Made by a program: the position numbers and the translations under genes
The notes under the pieces: model-generated
The model's input: only the letters and a program-made list of their open reading frames with translations
What the model was told of the DNA's origin: nothing
The model's database searches: none
Shown: positions 7,489 to 13,469 of the stretch, piece after piece
Numbering within the stretch: the first letter of the stretch is position 1
Layout: the number at the start of each line of letters is the position of its first letter
Origin: Bacteroidota bacterium
GTDB lineage: Bacteria > Bacteroidota > Bacteroidia > Chitinophagales > UBA8649
DNA: 13,469 nt
Direction: 5' to 3'
Assembly (NCBI GenBank): GCA_003447535.1
Contig: DLYY01000040.1
Span: 1 to 13,469, forward strand

Positions 7489-8544
7489 TTACGAATTGTG
7501 AATTAGACTAGACCACACTTGATGAGGTACTTCAGCACAAAACTTACTATTTGGTGCAAGAATAACCGACACGGCATCATGAGAGTGCAAGGACTCTTGG
7601 TGTGAGCAAATCACCCTAAAGTCTTTAATTCTCTTGTCATTGATTAATTGCTCATACAATAATCGAGCGGCATCTTCTACAAACTTGAGGTAGGAACCAT
7701 TGAGTTCAGCAAATGCCATTTCATCCTCACGCTTGACCATGACCTGCGTTTCGGTATGCAACGCCTTAACGCACATATCTCTTAGGTCTTCTACCCATAC
7801 TGTTTCATTAAATTCAACGGAAACTCTTGTGACCGAGCGCTGGGAATGTGATACAGTAGCCTTATTTCGAGTTTTTCTTGCAAACTCAGCCAATTCGTAA
7901 GAACAAGGACAAGCTGAAGAGTAGACAAAATCAAAATGTATAATCTTTTTGAGGACACCATTTTTATCGAGATTGCCTTCTAAAGTTACATCATAATATT
8001 GGTAGCCTTCAAGTCCAGACCTTAGGGATTCCTGTAGAATTGGATAGGAAAACTTTAGTGCAATCTTCGCATCAAAGGAGTTCAATTTTTCCTTATAATG
8101 CGAGAGTACCTCATCTAGGGTATCGATACTAAAAACATCCTCCTTGAATTCATAAAAAGAACGAATGATTCTCGACATATTTATACCCTTCTTATGCGCT
8201 TCGAGAGAGACCGTTCCAGTAACCTTAGTCTCTAGCTCGACTTCACCGCCGTCTCTTTTCTTATAGCGTAAGGGTAAACGAAAGTTATGGATTCCAACTT
8301 GCTGGATTTCTACTGGCGACCCTTGTATCAATGATGATGGTCCATTTTGAAGATCTGGGAAGTTCTCTATATCATTTTCTGTTGGACGATACTGATCATC
8401 ATAGTCTCTACTCGGTTTTTGGGAGGATGATGATTGGCCGCTTTCCTTTCGGATTATTGAAGGATTTTTCGACCGCTCCTCCCGATACTCACTACGTGAA
8501 TAGCCATCAAAGTTCTCTTCAAGTTTAAAATTGTCATCCTTCAT
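7489..8544 (-). CDS. folE2: GTP cyclohydrolase I, type IB (FolE2) with N-terminal extension
   Basis: The enzyme converts GTP to 7,8-dihydroneopterin triphosphate, the entry step to folate, biopterin and queuosine pathways. FolE2 is the form that, in studied species, works with metals other than zinc and often replaces FolE under zinc limitation. Conserved blocks from about residue 60 on are IENFPDLQ, VGIHNFRLPL, HKKGINMSRIIRSF (His117), the SACPCS motif (Cys212, Cys214), SHSQRS (His233), AELNGSYLKFVEDAAR and the ESLHSHDA motif (Glu317, His320). At 351 residues it exceeds the usual 260-310. The surplus is residues 1-55, rich in Asp, Glu, Ser, Arg and Lys and probably disordered; no internal ATG occurs before Met123, so the extension is probably translated. 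It follows the PTPS-family gene by 9 bases in the same operon. Confidence 0.92.
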   Translation of the reverse strand: MKDDNFKLEENFDGYSRSEYREERSKNPSIIRKESGQSSSSQKPSRDYDDQYRPTENDIENFPDLQNGPSSLIQGSPVEIQQVGIHNFRLPLRYKKRDGGEVELETKVTGTVSLEAHKKGINMSRIIRSFYEFKEDVFSIDTLDEVLSHYKEKLNSFDAKIALKFSYPILQESLRSGLEGYQYYDVTLEGNLDKNGVLKKIIHFDFVYSSACPCSYELAEFARKTRNKATVSHSQRSVTRVSVEFNETVWVEDLRDMCVKALHTETQVMVKREDEMAFAELNGSYLKFVEDAARLLYEQLINDKRIKDFRVICSHQESLHSHDAVSVILAPNSKFCAEVPHQVWSSLIHNS

Positions 8545-8553
8545 AGTAAAACC

Positions 8554-8967
8554 TTATTGTTTTGGACCAAAGTACTCCACATAAATACGCTGAGTTTCCT
8601 GTAATCGTATACTCTGTAAACGCGCAGAAGGTATAAGTGGTTCAATACGCTCCCATATTTTCATAACCACGACCTCACAAGTTGGATTAACCCCTTGTAA
8701 CCATTCAACTTCCAAATTGAGATTTTTGTGATCCAACTCATCACAAATTTCACGCTTCATAATCTGAGATAATTCATGAGCGTTCATTATAAATCCAGTT
8801 ACCGGGTCTGGTTCACCTTTTACCGTTACAAAGATCTCAAAATTGTGTCCATGATAGTGTTCATTGGCACATTTACCAAAAACCTCTTGGTTTTTCTCTT
8901 TACTCCAAGCATCGACATATAACCGATGAGCCGCATTAAAATGTTCTTTTCTTGTCAAATGCACCAT
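8554..8967 (-). CDS. queD: 6-pyruvoyl-tetrahydropterin synthase / QueD family
   Basis: A 137-residue T-fold enzyme acting on 7,8-dihydroneopterin triphosphate, the product of FolE2 encoded next in the operon. Zinc ligands are His14 (AAHRL) and His39/His41 in HGH; the general catalytic pair DH is at 79-80 (ELDHKNLN), the pterin-binding Glu at 98 (NPTCE) and 124 (LQETQ). The active-site stretch reads C33-A-N-E36-H-Y-H-G-H. The C-x5-HGH spacing is that of biopterin-type synthases (PTPS-II), while QueD has C-x3-HGH; Glu36 also gives the E-x2-HGH spacing of folate-type PTPS-III. The product may therefore be 6-pyruvoyl-, 6-hydroxymethyl- or 6-carboxy-pterin; the queD symbol is the conventional annotation, not a certainty. 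Transcript probably starts at the ATG. Confidence 0.85.
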   Translation of the reverse strand: MVHLTRKEHFNAAHRLYVDAWSKEKNQEVFGKCANEHYHGHNFEIFVTVKGEPDPVTGFIMNAHELSQIMKREICDELDHKNLNLEVEWLQGVNPTCEVVVMKIWERIEPLIPSARLQSIRLQETQRIYVEYFGPKQ

Positions 8968-8973
8968 AGTGCA
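8960..8973. promoter_or_regulatory. Imperfect operator-like palindrome over the queD start
   Basis: TGCAC-CATA-GTGCA is a perfect 5-base inverted repeat with a 4-base spacer that covers the queD start codon and the end of its -7 box. Its surroundings (AAATGCA ... TGCAAA) resemble those of the palindrome before the TonB receptor gene. Part of the match comes from the promoter's own TTTGCA, so an operator role is only a hypothesis. Confidence 0.3.
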
Positions 8974-8979
8974 AAGGTA
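8972..8979 (-). promoter_or_regulatory. -7 promoter box of the queD-folE2 operon
   Basis: On the minus strand TACCTTTG is a full match to TAnnTTTG and ends 4 bases before the queD ATG, predicting transcription from the A of the ATG or close to it (leaderless mRNA). No TTG is found at the ideal -33 spacing, so an activator or a degenerate -33 is possible. Confidence 0.6.
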
Positions 8980-9015
8980 ATTCTAATCCTCCGTATCTTA
9001 CAGCAAAATCCCAAA

Positions 9016-9528
9016 ATGGAACAACCATTAGAGCTAACAAGTGAACAGCAAAGACGTATCGACCGCTTTCAACGACAGGTGAAATCGATTGGATTTCGGT
9101 TTTTTCTGCTAAAAAAACTCCCCATGGCTTGGCTTGCCGGTCTTCGAGTGAAGCACCTATCAATGGAACGTTGCGAGACGACTATTCCTTTTAAATGGCT
9201 CAATCAAAATCCATTTCGTTCCACCTATTTTGCTGTATTATCCATGGCAGGCGAATTCGCTAGTGGACTGCCAGCCCTTATGATTACAAGAAGTCATCCA
9301 GTAAAAGTATCCCTGCTCGTAGTGGATCTCCAGGCAACCTTCTCGAAAAAGGCAATGGGCAAGGTCACCTTTGTGTGTGATGAGGTTCCCGCATTGGCTA
9401 AAACGATTCAAGATGCCGTTGAGAGCAAAGAGGGTCGAACCTATCAAGCCACCTCCATTGGATACAATACTCAGGGAGAAGAAGTAGCAAGGTTTATGGT
9501 CACTTGGTCCTTCAAATCCAAGTCATAA
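9016..9528 (+). CDS. DUF4442 hotdog-fold protein (thioesterase-like)
   Basis: A 170-residue protein matching the DUF4442 family of the hotdog superfamily: a helical lead-in, the strand VKHLSMERCETTIPF, then the central helix segment NPFRSTYFAVLSMAGEFASG, which is the family signature, followed by four beta strands. Related hotdog proteins hydrolyse acyl-CoA thioesters, but the activity of DUF4442 members is not established to my knowledge. No signal peptide is visible. The ATG at 9016 is chosen because the upstream in-frame ATG at 8926 would run into the divergent queD gene. A promoter must lie in the 48 bases between the two starts or within queD; TATCTTAC at 8994-9001 is a poor -7 candidate. 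The next gene starts 15 bases after the stop. Confidence 0.75.
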   Translation: MEQPLELTSEQQRRIDRFQRQVKSIGFRFFLLKKLPMAWLAGLRVKHLSMERCETTIPFKWLNQNPFRSTYFAVLSMAGEFASGLPALMITRSHPVKVSLLVVDLQATFSKKAMGKVTFVCDEVPALAKTIQDAVESKEGRTYQATSIGYNTQGEEVARFMVTWSFKSKS

Positions 9529-9543
9529 CGCACGCATTGCCCT

Positions 9544-10467
9544 GTGAATAACAACAACACATCATCTTCATCATTGCAAGGTCTTGTCTCGATGCACATC
9601 GCCACGCTGCTCTTTGGGTTTACGGCCATTTTGGGGAAACTCATTACACTAAATGCCCTGAGCCTTGTGTGGTGGCGTATGGGAATAGCTACCATCGTTT
9701 TCATGTCCATCCCAAGCGTTTGGAAGGGCTTACAAGCCATGTCGCAGGGAAAGCGACGTCTTTTTTTGACAAACGGAGGCTTAGTGGCCCTTCATTGGAT
9801 TACCTTCTATGGTGCTATAAAAATCGGCAACAGTGCTTCTCTTGTTTTAGGCGTTTTTGGCATGGTAGCATTCTTTACGGCCATATTAGAGCCTTGGATT
9901 ATAGGAAGCCGATTTAGAAAACATCAGTTAATACTTGGAATCATAATAGTACTTGGACTGTTTTGCATTAACCAAGCAAATCCTGAGGGCGCATTAACCT
10001 GGGATAACAATTTTGCTATTGCTATCGGTGTAGGACTCCTATCCGCTTTTTTAGCAGCCTTATTTTCTGTGTTCAATAAAAAGTGGATTGGACACGACTC
10101 AGCCACTACTGCCACGGCCTTACAAATGGTTGGAGGGTTTGTAACGATCTGTCTCTTTATACCTTTTTTAGGGCAACTCGGATCAAGTTTTGAATGGTTA
10201 GTTCTACCCTCAGACTGGTTTTGGATGATTATTCTTGCCGTACTATGTACTAATCTTGCCTTTAGTTTAGAAATGACAGCATTAAAATCTATGTCAGCCT
10301 TTACGGCCAATATCATCCTTAATCTAGAACCAATATACGGGGTGGGCATTGCAGCGGTTGTGCTTAAGGAATATGAAATGCTCAATGGTTGGTTTTATTT
10401 GGGTACGGCATTAATCATAGCAACCGTCTTTCTCAACGTAATTCTCTCAAAACGTCTAGAATCATGA
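9544..10467 (+). CDS. EamA-family (DMT superfamily) transporter
   Basis: A 307-residue inner-membrane protein with about ten hydrophobic segments arranged as two EamA repeats: the first about residues 15-147 (MHIATLLFGFTAILGKLI ... LGLFCIN) and the second about 160-303. Family hallmarks are WWRMGIA in the first repeat and NIILNLEPIYGVGIA with a glutamate before the penultimate helix in the second. Members export amino acids, nucleosides or other metabolites; the substrate cannot be read from the sequence. I take the GTG at 9544, which gives a short polar lead (NNNNTSSSS); the ATG at 9592 would still keep all helices and is an alternative. The stop overlaps the next ATG (ATGA). Confidence 0.85.
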   Translation: MNNNNTSSSSLQGLVSMHIATLLFGFTAILGKLITLNALSLVWWRMGIATIVFMSIPSVWKGLQAMSQGKRRLFLTNGGLVALHWITFYGAIKIGNSASLVLGVFGMVAFFTAILEPWIIGSRFRKHQLILGIIIVLGLFCINQANPEGALTWDNNFAIAIGVGLLSAFLAALFSVFNKKWIGHDSATTATALQMVGGFVTICLFIPFLGQLGSSFEWLVLPSDWFWMIILAVLCTNLAFSLEMTALKSMSAFTANIILNLEPIYGVGIAAVVLKEYEMLNGWFYLGTALIIATVFLNVILSKRLES

Positions 10468-10922
10468 TTCTTCACTGGACTCCATTTGATAGTGCATTGT
10501 ATCATCAAAGCATGAAGCTGCGAGAAGCGGTGTTAAGACATCCGCTTGGCATGCAATTCACTCAAGAAGACTTAGCCATTGAGCAGCACCAAAATCATCT
10601 AGTTATTTATTCTTGGCATAAAAAGGTTGTAGGAGGACTTTCTCTTGATGGCCTCGGCACGGCTTCGGTCAAACTTCGACAAATGTGGGTCTTACCTGAA
10701 TACCAAGGCATGGACATCGGGAAAAGAGGTGTTGTCGAGGCACACAGGTTCGCCAAAGCACACCACGCTCAAGGAATCTATTGTCACGCAAGGGAAAATG
10801 CCATGGGCTTTTATGAAAAAATGCTATATTCTAAAGAAGGAAATCCTTTTTTAGAAGTGGGATTGACACACTATGTTATGCATTACAGCCTCACCAATAA
10901 TGAAGAAGAAGTCAACGAATGA
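10464..10922 (+). CDS. GNAT-family N-acetyltransferase
   Basis: A 152-residue cytoplasmic protein of the GNAT fold: an N-terminal helix (MKLREAVLRHPLGM), strands around VVGGLSLD and SVKLRQMWVLPEY, the acetyl-CoA loop QGMDIGKRGVVEAHRFA, and a C-terminal Tyr segment (ENAMGFYEKMLYSKEG). This arrangement resembles the ElaA/YjcF-type subgroup of small acyltransferases. The loop normally reads Q-G-x-G-I-G; here the first inner glycine is Asp, which may alter cofactor binding. The ATG at 10464 overlaps the stop of the transporter gene and gives the correct domain start; the longer in-frame form from 10389 would begin inside that gene without similarity. The stop overlaps the start of the first PPK2 gene in another ATGA, indicating coupled translation. 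The acetylated target is unknown. Confidence 0.82.
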   Translation: MILHWTPFDSALYHQSMKLREAVLRHPLGMQFTQEDLAIEQHQNHLVIYSWHKKVVGGLSLDGLGTASVKLRQMWVLPEYQGMDIGKRGVVEAHRFAKAHHAQGIYCHARENAMGFYEKMLYSKEGNPFLEVGLTHYVMHYSLTNNEEEVNE

Positions 10923-11812
10923 AAGAAGACAAGAAAAATATCATCTCTTCGAGTGAGGCGCAGATGCTCAGCGAAAGTGATTTAGCAAAAGTGAATACAC
11001 GGGAAGAGATTCTCAATCTACTTGAGCAAAAGAATCACCCACTCGCCAAAGAAATGCGCGCTTACCAAACCTATCGTGATGAGCTCAAAGGGTTGCAAAT
11101 CGAACTGCTTAAGTTTCAAGAATGGGTAGTCAAGAACAACAAGCGTATTGCCATTCTATATGAAGGAAGGGATGCCGCGGGAAAAGGAGGTGCGATTCGA
11201 CGATTCAGGATGCACTTAAACCCCATTCATTTACGTGTAGTCGCCTTGAATAAACCTACAGCCATCGAACAGGGACAATGGTACTTCCGTCGCTACATCA
11301 AAGAATTACCCAATGCAGGAGAAATTGTACTATTTGATAGATCCTGGTACAATCGAGCGGTTGTCGAACCGGTAATGGGATTTGCAAATGATGCACAATA
11401 CAATCGATTTATGACCCAAGTCACAGAATTTGAGAACATGCTTCACGAGGAGGATACGACAGTGATCAAATTTTGGTTTTCCATTTCAAAAAAAGAACAA
11501 AGGGAACGCTTTAATGACAGGATACTCAATGACCTTAAGCGATGGAAGTTTAGTCCCGTAGATCGGAAGGGACAAGCGCTATGGGACGAATACACCTATT
11601 ACAAAGAACAGATGTTTAGTCGCACACATACGTCATTTTGTCCATGGGTTATTGTGCGTGCCAATGTCAAACGTCAAGCAAGAATTGAAGCCATTCGATA
11701 TGTGTTGTCAAGATTTGAATACGATGGAAAATCAGAAGCAACTGTATCGACCCTGGTTAATCCAGACATCGTTCAACGCTACCATCGATCACTAAACCAA
11801 GATGATATCTAA
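10919..11812 (+). CDS. ppk2: Polyphosphate kinase 2 (first of tandem pair)
   Basis: A 297-residue PPK2-family enzyme that transfers phosphate between inorganic polyphosphate and nucleotides; in studied members class I enzymes mostly phosphorylate nucleoside diphosphates. Motifs are Walker A GRDAAGKGG (83-91), the RYIKELP segment, Walker B FDRSWYNRAVVEPVMGF (139 on), a basic lid region around 190-215 (SKKEQRERF ... RWKFSPVD), and the terminal block CPWVIVRANVKRQARIEAI. Compared with its neighbour it carries an extra N-terminal stretch (residues 1-45) and a C-terminal tail (268-297), both of low similarity to the family core. Single-domain length fits class I or III; the class is an inference. 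It overlaps the GNAT gene by 4 bases and the second PPK2 gene by 1 base. Confidence 0.92.
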   Translation: MKEDKKNIISSSEAQMLSESDLAKVNTREEILNLLEQKNHPLAKEMRAYQTYRDELKGLQIELLKFQEWVVKNNKRIAILYEGRDAAGKGGAIRRFRMHLNPIHLRVVALNKPTAIEQGQWYFRRYIKELPNAGEIVLFDRSWYNRAVVEPVMGFANDAQYNRFMTQVTEFENMLHEEDTTVIKFWFSISKKEQRERFNDRILNDLKRWKFSPVDRKGQALWDEYTYYKEQMFSRTHTSFCPWVIVRANVKRQARIEAIRYVLSRFEYDGKSEATVSTLVNPDIVQRYHRSLNQDDI

Positions 11813-12609
11813 TGGGCTACAATAAAGAAGATATATCCTTGCTTAATAGCGCACGTGGCCTTAGAAGCCTCCTATACAAAGGAAAAGTAGACATTGATGA
11901 GGGGCTCCGCTTCGCACGATATTATCAAAAATTGGAAAAACTCCAAAAAGAGTTGGTCCAAATGCAAACGCATTTAATCCAAGAAAACAAACGCGTCATC
12001 ATCCTTTTTGAAGGGAGAGATGCAGCAGGTAAAGGGGGAGCGATTCAGCGTTTTGTGCAATTCCTAAACCCGCGACATTATCGCATTATTGCCTTGGGGA
12101 AACCAGAAGATGGGATAAACCAGGAATGGTACTTCCAGCGATATATCGAACATTTTCCAGCGCCGGGCGAAATCGTCTTTTTTGATCGCAGCTGGTATAA
12201 TCGAGCGGTTATTGAACCTGTGAACAAGTTTTGCAGTGAAGAGGTCTATGAACGCTTTATGGAATCGGTCAATCCCTTTGAAAAAATGATAACCGATGAC
12301 GGCGTCATATTCATTAAATTCTACTTTTCAATTTCAAAAGAAGTACAAGCCAAACGCCTTGAAGATTTAAAATCAGATCCTTTACGATTTTGGAAGCATG
12401 GTAAGCTAGACCACTATGCCCAGTCGCTTTGGGAGGAATACACAGAGTACAAATCCAAAATGCTCCAAGAAACGCACACTGAGCACGCGCCATGGAAGGT
12501 TATCGACGCGGACAATAAACACCATGCTCGACTTGAGGCGATTCAACATGTTTTAGCCTGTATTCCCGAGCGTCGAGAGATAACTTTCGAAGACGAGGAC
12601 ATCTTTTAA
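11812..12609 (+). CDS. ppk2: Polyphosphate kinase 2 (second of tandem pair)
   Basis: A 265-residue PPK2-family protein with its own full catalytic set: Walker A GRDAAGKGG (68-76), WYFQRYIEHFP, Walker B FDRSWYNRAVIEPVNKF (124 on), lid around 180-205 (EVQAKRLEDLKSDPLRFWK) and the C-terminal block APWKVIDADNKHHARLEAIQHVL. It is clearly a paralogue of the gene before it but well diverged, so the pair is an old duplication or two separately acquired members, not a recent copy. Both proteins keep the phosphate-binding residues and should be active. Its ATG shares an A with the previous stop (TAATG), which favours equal, coupled synthesis and a possible mixed oligomer. A 66-base spacer follows, without an evident terminator. 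Confidence 0.92.
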   Translation: MGYNKEDISLLNSARGLRSLLYKGKVDIDEGLRFARYYQKLEKLQKELVQMQTHLIQENKRVIILFEGRDAAGKGGAIQRFVQFLNPRHYRIIALGKPEDGINQEWYFQRYIEHFPAPGEIVFFDRSWYNRAVIEPVNKFCSEEVYERFMESVNPFEKMITDDGVIFIKFYFSISKEVQAKRLEDLKSDPLRFWKHGKLDHYAQSLWEEYTEYKSKMLQETHTEHAPWKVIDADNKHHARLEAIQHVLACIPERREITFEDEDIF

Positions 12610-12631
12610 ATTATCCACAGTTTTTTTGTTT

Positions 12632-12646
12632 TGCAACATAGTTGCA
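12632..12646. promoter_or_regulatory. Palindromic operator candidate before the TonB receptor gene
   Basis: TGCAAC-ATA-GTTGCA is a perfect 6-base inverted repeat with a 3-base spacer, 15 bases in total, and it contains the -33 TTG of the promoter. The overall size fits a dimeric repressor, for example of the Fur family, whose boxes are 7-1-7 repeats. Binding here would block RNA polymerase. The regulator is not in the window. Confidence 0.5.
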
Positions 12647-12671
12647 TTTAGATACAAACAAGTTATCTTTG
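12642..12671 (+). promoter_or_regulatory. Complete Bacteroidota promoter of the TonB receptor gene
   Basis: TTG (12642-12644), a 19-base spacer, and TATCTTTG (12664-12671) match the Bacteroidota housekeeping promoter in sequence and spacing. The -7 box ends 4 bases before the ATG at 12676, placing the -33 element at -34 to -32 if transcription starts at that A. This predicts a leaderless mRNA. Confidence 0.75.
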
Positions 12672-12675
12672 CCAC

Positions 12676-13469
12676 ATGCAAGGCATAAGATATATTGCTG
12701 TTTTCCTTTTGTTCATGTTGAGTCCAGGGCTCACCTTTGGACAATCATCAGCATTTAATCTATCCATTCAGTTCTTGGATCATCATGACTTGAGTCCCCT
12801 GCCCTATGCCTCATTCACCATAGAGTCATCAGATACTTTTGCTAAAGCTAATGATGAGGGTAAAATTCACCTTAACCTACCAGACTCCCTCAAGACGATT
12901 CGCGGTTTGGTTCGCTATGGCTGTTGTTTAAACAATCATATAGAGTTTGATATCCATTCAGACACGAGCATCGTCTTTATGCTTGAAAGCCATAATGAAT
13001 GGATGGAGGACATTACCGTGCATTCCGAAGAGCATCACAATCATGCTAATGTCTACATTGCCTCTGCGAAACTAATCGAAGCCGCTGACGCAAGTTTTGC
13101 TCAGTTAACGAGTCACATTCCTGGGATTACTATGATTAGTCATGGAGGCCAAATCGCCAAGCCAATGATACACGGACTCTATGGACATCGTCTGCAAATT
13201 GTAAATCACAGCATCCTTCACAGAGATCAAGATTGGGGTATAGAGCACGCACCCGATATCAGTCCATGGGCAGGTAGTCAAGTTGAGATATATACCCGGT
13301 CTCCTGCTGTTCGGTATGGAACCTCAGCTATGGGCGGTGCCTACGTCATCTCAACACCTATGCCAACAAGTGATGTAGGACACTGGCATGGCAGTGTAGT
13401 CAATAGCTTGCATTTTAACGGATTAGGCGCTGGCTTGCACGGTCGTATTAGCGGGGCAATTGCTAAGGA
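12676..13469 (+). CDS. TonB-dependent outer-membrane receptor, N-terminal part (3' end outside window)
   Basis: The 264 visible codons start with a signal peptide (residues 1-23, GIRYIAVFLLFMLSPGLTFGQ), then a beta-sandwich like the CarboxypepD_reg domain (about 26-105), a histidine-rich linker (HSEEHHNH at 117-123), and a TonB plug domain (about 125-228) with KPMIHGLYGHRLQIVN, DWGIEHAPDISPW and the closing VEIYTRSPAVRYGTSAMGGAYVI. Such receptors import siderophores, metals, cobalamin or glycans using the proton-motive force. The plug form (HGLYGHR, W-x-x-EHAP-x-I-x-P) belongs to a Bacteroidota subgroup distantly like the zinc receptor ZnuD; this and the many histidines suggest a metal ligand, but that is inference. 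The barrel is cut by the window end. The ATG is set by the promoter 4 bases upstream. Confidence 0.88.
   Translation, partial: MQGIRYIAVFLLFMLSPGLTFGQSSAFNLSIQFLDHHDLSPLPYASFTIESSDTFAKANDEGKIHLNLPDSLKTIRGLVRYGCCLNNHIEFDIHSDTSIVFMLESHNEWMEDITVHSEEHHNHANVYIASAKLIEAADASFAQLTSHIPGITMISHGGQIAKPMIHGLYGHRLQIVNHSILHRDQDWGIEHAPDISPWAGSQVEIYTRSPAVRYGTSAMGGAYVISTPMPTSDVGHWHGSVVNSLHFNGLGAGLHGRISGAIAK

Noticed and set aside
8926..9015. Upstream extension of the DUF4442 gene
   Set aside because: It would overlap the start of the divergent queD gene and its promoter, and the extra residues have no family similarity.
9924..10385. Long minus-strand open frame (153 residues)
   Set aside because: It is fully antisense to the transporter gene, which has clear membrane helices and family motifs; the antisense translation has no recognisable domain.

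Overview
The window looks like a chromosomal segment of a gliding-type member of the Bacteroidota (Flavobacteriia or a related class; I cannot place it more finely). The evidence is a type IX secretion (T9SS) C-terminal sorting domain, a gldC gene, a DUF4369/DUF5106-type thioredoxin lipoprotein-like gene, a SusC-like TonB-dependent receptor start, and promoters with the Bacteroidota -33 TTG / -7 TAnnTTTG pattern. By eye the base composition is moderately AT-rich and even throughout. I see no rRNA, tRNA, CRISPR array, insertion sequence or phage gene.

Region 1 (about 1-5700, all + strand): the 3' end of a T9SS-secreted protein with two Ig/cadherin-like repeats; a DjlA-like membrane J-domain protein that overlaps it; two pseudouridine synthases of different families (RluE-like and RluA-like); a one-cysteine thioredoxin-fold protein; gldC; and a secreted CGHC thioredoxin with DUF4369/DUF5106-like front half and an acidic, histidine-bearing tail. 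Genes are packed with overlaps or short gaps, with likely internal promoters in front of rluE and gldC.

Region 2 (about 5715-8967, - strand): two housekeeping operons, fabD-lgt (fatty acid initiation and lipoprotein lipidation) and a pterin operon in which a 6-pyruvoyl-tetrahydropterin synthase family gene is followed by the zinc-independent-type GTP cyclohydrolase folE2. FolE2 feeds 7,8-dihydroneopterin triphosphate to the synthase. The synthase active-site motif combines two subfamily signatures, and FolE2 has an unusual charged N-terminal extension.

Region 3 (about 9016-12609, + strand): a DUF4442 hotdog protein, an EamA-family exporter, a GNAT acetyltransferase, and two tandem class I-type polyphosphate kinase 2 genes. 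From the transporter on, each gene overlaps the next by 1-4 bases, indicating translational coupling.

Region 4 (12610-13469): a 66-base spacer with a complete Bacteroidota promoter, an overlapping palindrome and a consensus DnaA-box match, then the 5' part of a TonB-dependent receptor gene that runs off the window.

The most interesting signals are regulatory: four operon-head genes have a -7-like box exactly 4 bases before the ATG, predicting leaderless mRNAs, and the pterin operon and the TonB receptor share a similar palindromic element over or next to their promoters.
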